NCBI GenBank assembly: GCA_017622845.1
Contig: JAGAQJ010000055.1
Span: forward strand, 19,590 to 83,589
Direction: 5' to 3'
Source of the DNA: Lachnospiraceae bacterium
GTDB lineage: Bacteria > Bacillota > Clostridia > Lachnospirales > Lachnospiraceae
DNA: 64,000 bases
The notes below the pieces were generated by a model. That model did not search any database, was not told where the DNA came from, and saw nothing but the letters and a program-made list of their open reading frames with translations. The position numbers and the translations under genes are program-made. Numbering within the stretch: the stretch's first letter is position 1; each line of letters begins with the position of its first letter. Of this stretch, positions 16,214 to 25,627 are shown one piece after another.

Positions 16214-16969
16214 GGAAATTTCACCGCATACAGGACACTTTCCATCATACTTTGGAAGTATCACCTTTCTGAAATCCTGATTGAGTGCATCATATGTCAA
16301 AAGTCTGCCGGTGAGCAGTTCACCCGTTCCTGCAAGATACTTGATGGCCTCCATCGCCTGCAGGCTTCCGATAACACCTGCCATAGCTCCGATAATTCCT
16401 GCCTCCTTACAGGTCAGTACCGCCTCCTTAGGCGGAGGGTTCTTGAATACACATCGATAGCATGGTCCCTGTCCGGGCACATATGTCATAAGCTGTCCCT
16501 GAAATCTCAGGATTCCTGCATGGCAAAAGGGTTTTCTCTCCATGACACATGCGTCATTAATCAGAAATTTGGCAGCAAAGTTGTCTGTCGCATCGATTAC
16601 AAAATCATACGCCTGTATCAACTCCTTGATGTTCTCTGCTGATACAGCCACTTGATAAGTGTTCACTCTGATATCGGGATTCATCTGCACAATGGTTTCT
16701 GCCGCCGACTTTACCTTAGCTTTTCCAACATCAGCAGTACGATGGATAATCTGTCTCTGGAGATTCGATAAGTCAACCTCGTCACCATCTGCAATACCTA
16801 TCGTTCCCACTCCGGCTGCCGCCAGATACATCGCAGCAGGCGAGCCAAGCCCTCCTGCCCCGATAATCAATACTTTTGCCTCAAGAAGCTTTTTCTGTCC
16901 TTCTTCACCTATTCCCTTCAATACAATATGCCTTGCGTATCTCTCACGCTGCTCGTCTGTAAGCGCCAT
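16190..16969 (-). CDS. MoeB/ThiF/HesA family adenylyltransferase
   Basis: The protein of 259 residues is an E1-like enzyme that adenylates the C-terminus of a small sulfur-carrier protein (ThiS or MoaD type). Seen: nucleotide-binding GAGGLGSP, DGDEVDLSNLQRQI, DATDNF, zinc cysteines in CYRC and CPVC, and the TC before the last helix of the active site. ATG 16969 has a GAGGGG site; an upstream ATG at 16987 is less well served. The last residues, AALRPD, are encoded by a family 1 repeat end and replace the usual ten-residue tail. No sulfur-carrier gene is adjacent, so the pathway is open. Confidence 0.88.
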   Translation of the reverse strand: MALTDEQRERYARHIVLKGIGEEGQKKLLEAKVLIIGAGGLGSPAAMYLAAAGVGTIGIADGDEVDLSNLQRQIIHRTADVGKAKVKSAAETIVQMNPDIRVNTYQVAVSAENIKELIQAYDFVIDATDNFAAKFLINDACVMERKPFCHAGILRFQGQLMTYVPGQGPCYRCVFKNPPPKEAVLTCKEAGIIGAMAGVIGSLQAMEAIKYLAGTGELLTGRLLTYDALNQDFRKVILPKYDGKCPVCGEISAAALRPD

Positions 16970-17090
16970 CTCTCTGACCCCTCTCATGAAATATAAAAAT
17001 TCCTTATTACCTGCTTATGGACAACATATTCCTACTAATCCAATAGGCTTTATATTATCCATAATATACTCTTATATTTTCAATATGTCA

Positions 17091-17477
17091 GTAACAGTTC
17101 AGCCTTATGGATTATTTTAGTCGGGACGAAGGTCGGCAGTCCTATACCAGTACAGAACTGCTGACCTTCTGTGTACTGACAACTGTCCGGCTTTACGGTT
17201 TCGATGAACAGAAAACTGCAGATAGTATCCCGTAGAATGCCTCGGTGGAGAATGGTGAGATTTCCTTATACGATGATATGCAAAGCAGGAGTAAATTTGC
17301 ATGGAAGCAAATTTAGGCGAGACGGAGGCATGGATGCCGACTCGAGCCGGCTCCGTCCTCATTAGAAAGCCTTGATTCATCGTATTAGGAAATTCCCATT
17401 CGAAACCAATGGCAGCCGGAGGGATACTATCTGTAGTTTTCGTCCGGATAGAAATGCATAAAAGGCTGAACTGTTAC
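17091..17477. mobile_element. Family 1 MITE, copy B
   Basis: 387 bp with perfect 14-bp terminal inverted repeats GTAACAGTTCAGCC/GGCTGAACTGTTAC. Flanks ATATGTCA (17083-17090) and ATACGTCA (17478-17485) match at 7 of 8, an 8-bp target duplication. Inside, a small left hairpin and a long imperfect inverted repeat (ATTTCCTTATACGAT with ATCGTATTAGGAAAT) surround GGCATGGATGCC. No transposase is encoded. It fills most of the 16970-17539 gap. Confidence 0.88.
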
Positions 17478-17539
17478 ATACGTCAATAGGTCTTAGATAA
17501 AATCCTAATCCTCCCACCTGAAGGAACTTCCTGAGCGAA

Positions 17540-18403
17540 TTAAATAATCTTAGACAGACTTTCCTGAATTCCTTTCACAACCTCCGGCTTATTCATCGAA
17601 TATACATGGACATGCTTCACGCCGTTTGCTATCAAATCAATAATCTGGTCCGTGGCATAGATAATGCCTGCCTGCTGCATCGCCTCCGGATTATCACTAA
17701 AGCAGTCCACAATGCTTCGAAACCGCATCGGTACATTACAGCCGGACAGCTTCACAGCATTTTGAAGCTGGGCAGGTCGGGTAATCGGCATAATTCCGGG
17801 AATCACAGGAACATCAATTCCTGCCTCGCGCACTCTGCAAAGGAAATTATAAAAAATATTATTATCAAAAAACATCTGTGTTGTCAGAAATTCACAGCCT
17901 GCATCCACCTTTTTCTTGAGATTTAAGATATCCTGATGTGTATTTTCCGATTCCACATGTCCTTCCGGATAGCACGCGCCGCCAATGCACATGCCGCCAA
18001 ATTCCCTGATATCCGCAGCAAGCTCTGATGCATAATGGTAATCTGTAAACGGCTCTCCCTCAAAATCCTTCGGCCTGTCACCCCGAAGTGCAAGCACATT
18101 CTCAATACCTGCCTCCTTCATATCCATAACGGCCTGCCGGATTCCCTCTTTTGTCGCGCCGACGCATGTCAGGTGCGCAATCGTTGTGACGCCATAGGTA
18201 TCCTGGATTCCCTTTGCAATTTTTAACGTATTGCCGCGCGTGCTTCCGCCTGCACCGTAAGTCACGCTCATATAGCTGGGCTTTAACTTTGCCACCCCAT
18301 ATGCTGCCTCCTTCACGGCTTCATAATTGGCTGTCACCTTAGGCGGAAAAACCTCGAAGGACAAGGTCACATCATCTTTTAACAGTATCTCATTTAATTT
18401 CAT
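17540..18403 (-). CDS. metF: Methylenetetrahydrofolate reductase MetF
   Basis: The 287-residue protein reduces 5,10-methylene-THF to 5-methyl-THF for methionine synthesis. Typical motifs are present: LSFEVFPPK near the N-terminus, SVTYGAGGSTR, ALRGDRP, and TTQMFFDN. Length is normal for the short bacterial form. GGAGG lies 10 bases before the ATG. Its start overlaps the 3' end of the ABC ATPase gene by 14 bases, so they are co-transcribed. If the transporter imports corrinoids the pairing would make sense (methionine synthase needs cobalamin), but that is inference. Confidence 0.95.
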   Translation of the reverse strand: MKLNEILLKDDVTLSFEVFPPKVTANYEAVKEAAYGVAKLKPSYMSVTYGAGGSTRGNTLKIAKGIQDTYGVTTIAHLTCVGATKEGIRQAVMDMKEAGIENVLALRGDRPKDFEGEPFTDYHYASELAADIREFGGMCIGGACYPEGHVESENTHQDILNLKKKVDAGCEFLTTQMFFDNNIFYNFLCRVREAGIDVPVIPGIMPITRPAQLQNAVKLSGCNVPMRFRSIVDCFSDNPEAMQQAGIIYATDQIIDLIANGVKHVHVYSMNKPEVVKGIQESLSKII

Positions 18404-19235
18404 TCGAATTGTTCCTCCTTATATCAGTCTTGTATTTCGCTGTAATATAAATTCTATCATGTTCCGGGCTTTTTATAAAGTCAAACTCCATGTCATACAC
18501 CTCTTTCAGATTTTGCCTGGTCAGTACCTCTTTTGCAGGTCCTGCTGCATATACACTGCCTTCTTTCATCAAAATGAACCTGCTGCAAAAGGCAGACGCA
18601 AGATTGATATCATGAAGAATCGCGATAATCGTTTTTTCTTTTTCTGTCCTTAACCGCTCCAGAACCAGCATCACATCATACTGATGCTTCATATCCAGGC
18701 TTGACACAGGTTCGTCCAGAATAATCCACGGCGTATCCTGCGCAATGGTTCTTGCAATCATTACTCTCTGTCTTTCTCCGCCGCTTAAGAATTGTATTCT
18801 TCTGTCTTTCAGGTGATAACAATTCGTAAACTTCATCGCTTCCTCAATTTTATCCCTGTCTTCTCTGTTCAGCGGCGTAAACCGCTTCCTGTGCGGCTCT
18901 CTTCCCATAGCTACCACATCATATACCGTAAAATCCACATCAGAGACAATGCTTTGGGGCAGAAAGGAAATCATTCCTGCAAGCTGTTCTCTTGTGATGC
19001 TGTTGATATCTTTTTTAATACCATTCTGTTCAAAAGCAAGCTCTCCGGAATTTCTCATCTGAAGCCTTAAGAGCTGCCTGACAAAAGAGGATTTCCCCGC
19101 TCCGTTTGGTCCTAATATCCCATAAAAGCTCCCTGAATGCAGCATGGCATTCACATCAGAAAGTACCGGTTCTGCGTTTTTGTCCGGCTGCCAGACCAGC
19201 CCATTTATCTGTATTTTGTCCAAATTATTTCCCAT
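18390..19235 (-). CDS. ABC transporter ATP-binding protein (iron-chelate/cobalamin type)
   Basis: This 281-residue ATPase has Walker A GPNGAGKS, signature LSGGERQR and Walker B WIILDEPVSSLD, in the FecE/BtuD subfamily. It follows a FecCD-type permease and a truncated binding-protein gene on the same strand. The substrate (ferric siderophore, heme or corrinoid) cannot be assigned. The gene overlaps metF by 14 bases. Confidence 0.92.
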   Translation of the reverse strand: MGNNLDKIQINGLVWQPDKNAEPVLSDVNAMLHSGSFYGILGPNGAGKSSFVRQLLRLQMRNSGELAFEQNGIKKDINSITREQLAGMISFLPQSIVSDVDFTVYDVVAMGREPHRKRFTPLNREDRDKIEEAMKFTNCYHLKDRRIQFLSGGERQRVMIARTIAQDTPWIILDEPVSSLDMKHQYDVMLVLERLRTEKEKTIIAILHDINLASAFCSRFILMKEGSVYAAGPAKEVLTRQNLKEVYDMEFDFIKSPEHDRIYITAKYKTDIRRNNSNEIK

Positions 19236-19258
19236 AACGCTTATACTCCGCTTAAAAG

Positions 19259-20329
19259 CTATGGCTGCAATACGATTCCTTTTCTTCTTCTAAGCACTAA
19301 AAAGATAAAATACGGTGCGCCAAACATTGCGGTAATAATTCCGACCGGTATCTCTGTAGGAGCTGCCACGGTTCTTGCCGCCACATCGCATAAAGTCATA
19401 AAGATGGCTCCCAGCAAAAAGGAATAAGGCATCAGCTTTTTGTTGTCCGCCCCTGCAACAAGCCTAATGCAGTGCGGTATCATGAGTCCTGCAAATCCGA
19501 TTACACCGCTTACGGCAACGGAAGCGCCAACCAAAATTGACGCTGCCGCAATGATATGCCTGCGTGTTCTGTCAACATCGATTCCAAGGCATTTTGCATC
19601 ATCATCTCCCATCAAGATAAGATTCAGCTTTCTCGCATACATCAAAAGAATCCCTGCCCCGATTGCTGCAAAAAGAGTCAAAAATCCGACTTTTCCCCAT
19701 GCAGCCGAGGAAAAGCTTCCCATTGTCCACATATATACCTTTTCAATTTGGTCATTGTGGAATGTCATTAGCAGCGATATCAGCGCACTTAAAAAAGTAC
19801 TAATCGCTGTCCCCGTAAGAAGCATGCTTGTGGCAGATATCTCTCCGCTAATCTTAGAAATGCTGTATACCAGAAATACAACTGCCAATGCCCCCGCAAA
19901 GGCAAAAATGCCTACGGTGCCAAGTCCCATAAAGCCTGCCCCTGCTCCTGTAAGCATGGCAAGCGTCGCGCCAAAGGCTGCCCCTGATGAAACACCCAGA
20001 ATATGAGGGTCTGCGAGAGGATTTCTGAAAATTCCCTGAAAAGCGGCTCCCACAAGGGAAAGCGATGCCCCCACTAGCGCCGCCGTTAAAGTTCTTGGCA
20101 TACGCACCTTCCACACGATTGTCTCATATTTCGTACCAAGATACGCACTGTCCACAAATCTGCCTGCAAACGGAAGCTTTGCAGCAGCAAGCTTTAAGCT
20201 TTCCGCAAAGGACAGCTTTGCAGAGCCAACCGACACGGAAAAAATAATCACAGCCAGCAATACGGCAGATAATATGATAATATTGAATTTCACACTTTGT
20301 CTTCGGAATTTGTGTAAAATGCTCTGCAT
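19259..20329 (-). CDS. FecCD/BtuC family ABC transporter permease
   Basis: The 356-residue membrane protein has about ten hydrophobic segments and the family motifs LPRTLTAALVGASLSLVGAAFQGIFRNPLADPHILG and GLMIPHCIRL (quoted only in part in other entries). It would form the dimeric channel for the ATPase encoded downstream. It starts 2 bases after the end of the binding-protein frame, so translation is probably coupled. The gene itself looks intact. Confidence 0.93.
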   Translation of the reverse strand: MQSILHKFRRQSVKFNIIILSAVLLAVIIFSVSVGSAKLSFAESLKLAAAKLPFAGRFVDSAYLGTKYETIVWKVRMPRTLTAALVGASLSLVGAAFQGIFRNPLADPHILGVSSGAAFGATLAMLTGAGAGFMGLGTVGIFAFAGALAVVFLVYSISKISGEISATSMLLTGTAISTFLSALISLLMTFHNDQIEKVYMWTMGSFSSAAWGKVGFLTLFAAIGAGILLMYARKLNLILMGDDDAKCLGIDVDRTRRHIIAAASILVGASVAVSGVIGFAGLMIPHCIRLVAGADNKKLMPYSFLLGAIFMTLCDVAARTVAAPTEIPVGIITAMFGAPYFIFLVLRRRKGIVLQP

Positions 20330-20331
20330 AC

Positions 20332-21009
20332 TTATTGAAACGCCTCCGGATGGAAAATCCCAGCCAGCTCCCTGATGCCCTCAGCATTTCGGTATCCCTG
20401 CCTGTCCAGCAGATTCGTGTCAATTGTATAAACGTTTTCATTCTTTACTGCTGTCAGGTCCGCATAGTTTTCATTACTCATAAAGCCTTCCTTATCATTT
20501 TCAGAGATAACAATAATAGAAGGGTCTGCTTCCACAATTTCTTCCAGTGTAATATTCCAGCCGCTTACCTCTTTTGCGATATTATTACCGCCTGCAAGCT
20601 CGATAAGTCCGCCGATAAAAGTATCTCCGCCTGCAGTATAATCCCCGTACTCGCCATATCCGACTACATAGTATACACTTGGAATCTCAAGTCCCTCAAC
20701 TGCTGCACTCACTTCCTCAATCACTGACTGCATTTCGCTGACACACTCTGCCGCCTTGGCATTTCGATTGACAGCAGTACCAAGTATATCAATCATGTCA
20801 TATACGCCCGTCACATCATGCTCCTCATAAAGAGTCAGCACCGGAATATCCAAATCCTCTAATTTTTTGGCATTTTCCTCATCAAAATGGGTCGACACAA
20901 TCACTAAGTCCGGCTCTAAGGAGATAATCTTTTCGATATCAGGCGTGTATAAGCTTCCCAGGTCTGTACCAGAAAACATCACTGCCTGAGTATAACACAG
21001 AAAGGACAA
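20332..21009 (-). pseudogene. 5'-truncated ABC substrate-binding protein gene (BtuF/FepB type)
   Basis: The frame covers only the C-terminal two thirds of a periplasmic-binding-protein-like lipoprotein: it enters the family at GSLYTPDIEKIISLEPDLVI and runs normally to the end (GGDTFIGGLIELAGGNN, QGYRNAEGIRELA). The signal peptide, lipobox cysteine and first lobe, about 80-100 residues, are missing. The only possible starts are a TTG at 21009 or an ATG near 20979, with no good ribosome site. The 5' part was probably lost in a deletion; about 130 bases away lies a family 2 element. Without this protein the transporter may be dead or may use another binding protein. Confidence 0.8.
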
Positions 21010-21140
21010 AAAAACAAACGCTATAAACTGTCACCCAAAAAATAATAAAAACTGTACATTCTTTTCGCTGTATTTCTCTTGTACATTAATAAATAAACAA
21101 ATAAGAACGTCTGTTACCAACGGATTATTTTTGAAAGGAT

Positions 21141-21274
21141 GTAATTGTTCAGTACAGCACTACGCACTTGCTGCGGAGTGCGTGAGAATGCGTAAATTGT
21201 GTTAGGCATCAAGTCACCACGAAGTGGTTTTGCATGTCTTGATGCGCATAACTATGAGGGTACTGAATCGTTAC
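21141..21274. mobile_element. Family 2 MITE, copy 1, in the pyridoxamine kinase 5' region
   Basis: 134 bp from GTAATTGTTCAGTAC to GTACTGAATCGTTAC. The flanks GAAAGGAT (21133-21140) and GAAAGGAT (21275-21282) are a perfect 8-bp direct repeat. The duplicated octamer contains AAAGGA, which serves as the ribosome site of the gene starting at 21294. Inside, GCATCAAGTCA and TGACATGCAAAAC-type arms form a hairpin around CCACGAAGTGG. No coding capacity. Confidence 0.92.
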
Positions 21275-21293
21275 GAAAGGATATCTTTTATAT

Positions 21294-22223
21294 ATGGAAA
21301 ATAGAATGAAAAAAATAGCTTTAATCAATGATTTATCCGGCTTTGGCAAATGCTCTCTGACAGCCTCCATTCCCGTAATATCCGCAATGGGGATTCAGGC
21401 ATGTCCTCTCCCAACCGCCGTACTCACCTCACAGACAGGTTTTTCGGATTATTACTGCGACGACTATACTGACAGGATGGATTACTTTACGCAGGAATGG
21501 CAAAAGCTTGATGTCAGCTTTGACGGCATCTACTCAGGCTATCTTGCGAGCGCTGAGCAGGTAAAAAAGGTGCTTCATTTTCTTGATGTATTTCAGACAG
21601 ACAATATCATCTACCTGGCTGACCCTGTTTTAGGAGATAACGGGCAGCAGATAAAGTCTTTCTCGCCACAGCTCCTTGCAGGTATGCAAAGTTTGTGCGC
21701 GCGTGCCACCGTTTGCACACCCAATCTGACAGAACTGTGCCTGCTCACCGACTCCGATTATAATGCATTGACCGCATATGCGGATAGTTGTGATTATATG
21801 CAGTATATACAAGAAATTGCACAAAAGCTTCTATATCAAAATAGTATTCAAAATCATATCCAAAATAACAGCAGGTCTGTTCCTGACAAACCTGCTGCAC
21901 AGACAATCCTGATAACCGGTATCCTGTGTCACAAGGGCGGTCAGCCTTTTATGGGAAATCTTGCTGTCACCGCCAATGCCGACAGAACCTATTACTACGA
22001 AACACCCTATACCGGACAGAGCTTCTCCGGTACGGGAGACCTTTTTGCATCTGTTCTGTGCGGAAGCCTCGTCCAAGGGCTGTCGATTTCCGATGCAGTC
22101 CAAAGGGCTGTTGATTTCCTGCTGCCTGCCATTGAGGAAGCAACCGCAGAAAAGCTTCCCCGAAATCATGGCATTCCTTTTGAAAAATATCTGTATCAAC
22201 TGATACCTTCCATCACTGCATAA
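21294..22223 (+). CDS. pdxY: Pyridoxamine/pyridoxal kinase (PdxY/PdxK-like)
   Basis: The 309-residue protein belongs to the ribokinase-fold PdxK/PdxY group that phosphorylates pyridoxal, pyridoxine or pyridoxamine for vitamin B6 salvage. Seen: NDLSGFGKCSL near the start, PTAVLTSQTGF, the DPVLGDNG segment and the anion-hole motif SGTGDLFASVL. Insertion of about 30 residues around 170-200 (asparagine and glutamine rich) is unusual. A family 2 MITE lies directly upstream and supplies the ribosome site through its target duplication. De novo PLP genes pdxST lie 20 kb away. Confidence 0.92.
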   Translation: MENRMKKIALINDLSGFGKCSLTASIPVISAMGIQACPLPTAVLTSQTGFSDYYCDDYTDRMDYFTQEWQKLDVSFDGIYSGYLASAEQVKKVLHFLDVFQTDNIIYLADPVLGDNGQQIKSFSPQLLAGMQSLCARATVCTPNLTELCLLTDSDYNALTAYADSCDYMQYIQEIAQKLLYQNSIQNHIQNNSRSVPDKPAAQTILITGILCHKGGQPFMGNLAVTANADRTYYYETPYTGQSFSGTGDLFASVLCGSLVQGLSISDAVQRAVDFLLPAIEEATAEKLPRNHGIPFEKYLYQLIPSITA

Positions 22224-22233
22224 CCTTCCCTTG

Positions 22234-25149
22234 TCATGCGCTCTTGTTCCGGTCAAGCTTTGCTTCAAATACGTCTTCCGGAACAGGCTTAGCGTAGCGG
22301 TAGCCCTGTGCGACATAAGCTCCGATTTCCATCATAAGCTCCGTGTCCTCTTCATTCTCCACGCCCTCACATACTACCTGCGCGTCCAAATCCTGTGCAA
22401 GCTTTACAATATTTTTCATAATTTTGACCTGTCTGACACGGTTCTCATTATTTAGCAGGAAGGAACGGTCAAGCTTAATGACAGAGGCAGGAATCTGTTC
22501 AAACACCCCAAGCGACGAATAACCCGAGCCAAAATCATCGATTGAAAGCCGGATTCCTTTCTCTCTAAGGATTGCTACCGTTTCCTTGACCTTCTGCTGC
22601 TGAAGCTCCTCCACAACAAGCGTCTCTGTAATCTCGACTTCAATCAATTCCTTGGGAATCCGGTATTTGTCCATCACTTTCTCAAAGCGCTCCGGAAAAT
22701 TTTCCTTTGTAAAATGAATCCTTGAAAAATTGCAGGAAATCGGAACGACCTCTTTTCCTTCATCTATACGTCTTCTCAGCATTCTGCAGGCGGATTCCAT
22801 AACAAAAAAGTCAAGTTCCGTGATTTTTCCGGTCTGCTCATAATATGGGACAAAATATCCCGGTGCCTTTATCGCTCCGTTTTCCGTCGGATCCCGAAAT
22901 CTTACCAGTGCCTCTGCGCCGACAATGCGCTCGCTCCGGATGTCCACCTTTGCCTGATAATACGCCACAAAATCCTTATTGATATCGACCGACTCAAGCA
23001 GCTTCTCCTTCTCATGATTCTCCTTGAGCCGCAGGCGCAGTGTATCATCATATATTTGTATCACATTGCTGTAGCTGTTTTTCAGCAAGTCAGCTGCCTG
23101 AAGCGCATAGGAAATCGCAAGCTGTATATCGTTCCCTCCCTGAGGAATACAGCATACCCCCATTACAACCGGCATGCGCATTCCTACTTCATCATAGATA
23201 CGCTGGGAAATTTTATCCTCCATCTCTGACAGCCGCTTTTCAAGCTGTTCCAGACTGTCATATTTTATAAACAGTACAAAGTTATCACCATGGCTTCTGG
23301 CATACAGCTCCTTATTCGCATCTGTACTTTCTGACAGGACACGAACCATAAGCTCCAGAAGCTTCTGACCTGCATTCCAGCCGTACAATGTATTGTATCT
23401 TCTGAATTGACAGACCTCCATATAAGCAACTGCATACGTTTGGTTTTTGTCCGATGCAAGCTTATTCAATGCCCTGTACCTGAGATAGTTCAGATTCCAG
23501 ATATTCAGCTCCGAATCCTTATACATCAGCTTTTGTATCCGCCTGCTGTCCCGAAGCATATGGAGCATCACTGCAATGATGATAAATGCAATCAAAATGA
23601 CAATCAAAGCAATGAGCATACTATGTGTTTTGATAAAGTTTTCCACACTGTTTTTGGAATAAAAATTATCCCTTAGCATGTACTCGCTTACCATTTTGTC
23701 ACTTACCTCCGTAAGTTCCTTGTTCAATATGCCCAGAAGCAGTGAATCCGCCTCGTCTTTCACTGCCATGTAAATTGTGTGCGTATCATTGAGCACGCTC
23801 TTAATCTCAAGGCTGTTGAGTCTTAAATCCGAACCAAGCAGATATTCCGACAGATAGCCGTCGCAAACGGCTGCATCCGCTGTACCTTCTTTCACGGCAT
23901 ACAGACATTCCAGCTGTGAGTCAAAGGTAAGAATCCGTGTATCTTCCCCTGCGATATCCGGTCTGTCCTCCTCATCACTTTTTACCATTGCAAGCACATG
24001 AATCTCATTTGCCTTGCTGTCCCGTTTCATAATAACAACATGAGGCACCCGGGCATATGTTTTTGTCAGCGCAGCTCCATATGCTTTCATGCTTTTGGGA
24101 CTTTCCCCACAGTAATCAAGCAAATCAATCCTGCCGTTTTGCAATGCCTGCTTTGCTTCATCCAGATTATCCATCTTAACATATGTAAAGCTCAGACCGG
24201 TGATTTCTGACATTTCATCAAGCACCTGCTTTGCAAGTCCATGATATTCTCCCTCATTCACATAAGAGAATGGATAATAACCGTCAAAATAGCCAACGGT
24301 TATCTGCTTCTTCTCAGCGATATACTCTTTTTCCTCATTTGTCAAGATGATTGTCTGATCCAGCCTGCTGTCATAATATTTCACAATCAGCTCATTTTCC
24401 AAATCAGGACGGTTCATCTTGACATCAGCAATACTCTGATTCAGTTCACGCATGACTTCATCATTGCCTTTGTAAGTTATGTAATAAATCGGCATCGGTG
24501 CAAAACGTCCGATAATGCGCTGCCCTTCTCTGATTTCTGTCAGGGAATGTACCATTGCATCAATTTCTTTTCCGGCAAGCGCTTCCTGCAAAGCTGCTGT
24601 ATTCTCATATTCTTTCAATTCAGGATTTTGGATTCCATGATCTGATAAATATTCATAAAATTCCTGCTTTCTGATATAAGTTTTCACTGTTCCGAAGGTG
24701 ATATCCTTCATCGCATTGAAGTCCTCATATGCCAGTGTACTGTCAGGATTGACTGCAATCGTACCGAAGGTATAACCGCTTGCAAGATTTGCATACTGAT
24801 AAATCTCAGCCCGTTCTTTGGAATACTGTGCAGAACCGACCAAATCTATTTTTTTCTCAGCCAGAAGCTGCAGCGCACCGTCCCAGCTCTCACATTCCAC
24901 ATACTCAATGTTCCAATTCACATAATCACAGACAGCCTCAAGGTACTCCACATCCATGCCTGTAAAGCTTCCGTCTTCCTTTTTCTCATGGTAGCCTTCC
25001 ATCGGAAAAAAACCAACCTTCACGGTGCGCCTTTGTGCCGCATGCACCTTTTGTATGCCAAGTGCACCTGCCGCACCGCAAAACACCAAAATCGCCGCAA
25101 GCAACAGCACACTCCATCTACATTTCATTCTTTCTGATTGTCCATTCAT
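22234..25149 (-). CDS. Membrane sensor with two extracytoplasmic SBP domains, degenerate GGDEF and intact EAL domain
   Basis: The 971-residue protein has a signal/TM segment (about 12-32), two tandem solute-binding-protein family 3 domains (about 40-260 and 280-500), a TM helix (about 520-542), a GGDEF-like domain whose signature reads SHGDN, and a C-terminal EAL domain. The EAL domain keeps EALVRF, the metal-binding Asn (SCNFSR), EITET, DDFGSGYSS, IKLDRSF and CEGVE. So it should be a c-di-GMP phosphodiesterase without cyclase activity, gated by a small extracellular ligand such as an amino acid. It faces pdxY tail to tail with a 10-base gap. Confidence 0.92.
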   Translation of the reverse strand: MNGQSERMKCRWSVLLLAAILVFCGAAGALGIQKVHAAQRRTVKVGFFPMEGYHEKKEDGSFTGMDVEYLEAVCDYVNWNIEYVECESWDGALQLLAEKKIDLVGSAQYSKERAEIYQYANLASGYTFGTIAVNPDSTLAYEDFNAMKDITFGTVKTYIRKQEFYEYLSDHGIQNPELKEYENTAALQEALAGKEIDAMVHSLTEIREGQRIIGRFAPMPIYYITYKGNDEVMRELNQSIADVKMNRPDLENELIVKYYDSRLDQTIILTNEEKEYIAEKKQITVGYFDGYYPFSYVNEGEYHGLAKQVLDEMSEITGLSFTYVKMDNLDEAKQALQNGRIDLLDYCGESPKSMKAYGAALTKTYARVPHVVIMKRDSKANEIHVLAMVKSDEEDRPDIAGEDTRILTFDSQLECLYAVKEGTADAAVCDGYLSEYLLGSDLRLNSLEIKSVLNDTHTIYMAVKDEADSLLLGILNKELTEVSDKMVSEYMLRDNFYSKNSVENFIKTHSMLIALIVILIAFIIIAVMLHMLRDSRRIQKLMYKDSELNIWNLNYLRYRALNKLASDKNQTYAVAYMEVCQFRRYNTLYGWNAGQKLLELMVRVLSESTDANKELYARSHGDNFVLFIKYDSLEQLEKRLSEMEDKISQRIYDEVGMRMPVVMGVCCIPQGGNDIQLAISYALQAADLLKNSYSNVIQIYDDTLRLRLKENHEKEKLLESVDINKDFVAYYQAKVDIRSERIVGAEALVRFRDPTENGAIKAPGYFVPYYEQTGKITELDFFVMESACRMLRRRIDEGKEVVPISCNFSRIHFTKENFPERFEKVMDKYRIPKELIEVEITETLVVEELQQQKVKETVAILREKGIRLSIDDFGSGYSSLGVFEQIPASVIKLDRSFLLNNENRVRQVKIMKNIVKLAQDLDAQVVCEGVENEEDTELMMEIGAYVAQGYRYAKPVPEDVFEAKLDRNKSA

Positions 25150-25264
25150 AGCGACTGCCCTCTTCTTCCCCCTGCAAACACATCTGTCCCCACTAACTAA
25201 TTAAAATGATATCAAAAATCCGCCGTGATAACAAGTATTTTGCGGTGCGGACATACAGTTTTTA

Positions 25265-25608
25265 GTAACAGTTCAGCCGTATGGACTATTTTATCAGGAC
25301 GAAGGTCGGCAGTCCTATGCCGACCTTCTGTGTACTGATAACTGTTCAGCTTTATGGTTTCAATGAACAGAAAACAGCAGATAGTATCCTGCAGGCTGAC
25401 CGGTGGAGAATGGTGATATTTCCTTATACGATGATAGATACCCAGGTTGGAGACGGAGGCATGGATGCCGACTCGAGCCGGCTTCGTCCTCATTAGAAAG
25501 CCTTGATTCATCGTATTAGGAAATTCCCATTCGAAACCAATGGCAGCCGGAGGGATACTATCTGCAGTTTTCGTCCGGATAGGAATGCATAAAAGGCTGA
25601 ACTGTTAC
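25265..25608. mobile_element. Family 1 MITE, copy C
   Basis: 344 bp with terminal repeats GTAACAGTTCAGCC/GGCTGAACTGTTAC. Flanks AGTTTTTA (25257-25264) and GGTTTTTA (25609-25616) agree at 7 of 8. The left module is a tight hairpin, GAAGGTCGGCA/TGCCGACCTTC, and the right module a long imperfect inverted repeat. It lies between the EAL sensor and the siroheme gene and explains this gap. It has no coding capacity; minus-strand open frames are artefacts shared with copies A and B. Confidence 0.9.
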
Positions 25609-25627
25609 GGTTTTTATGAGAGCAGGG

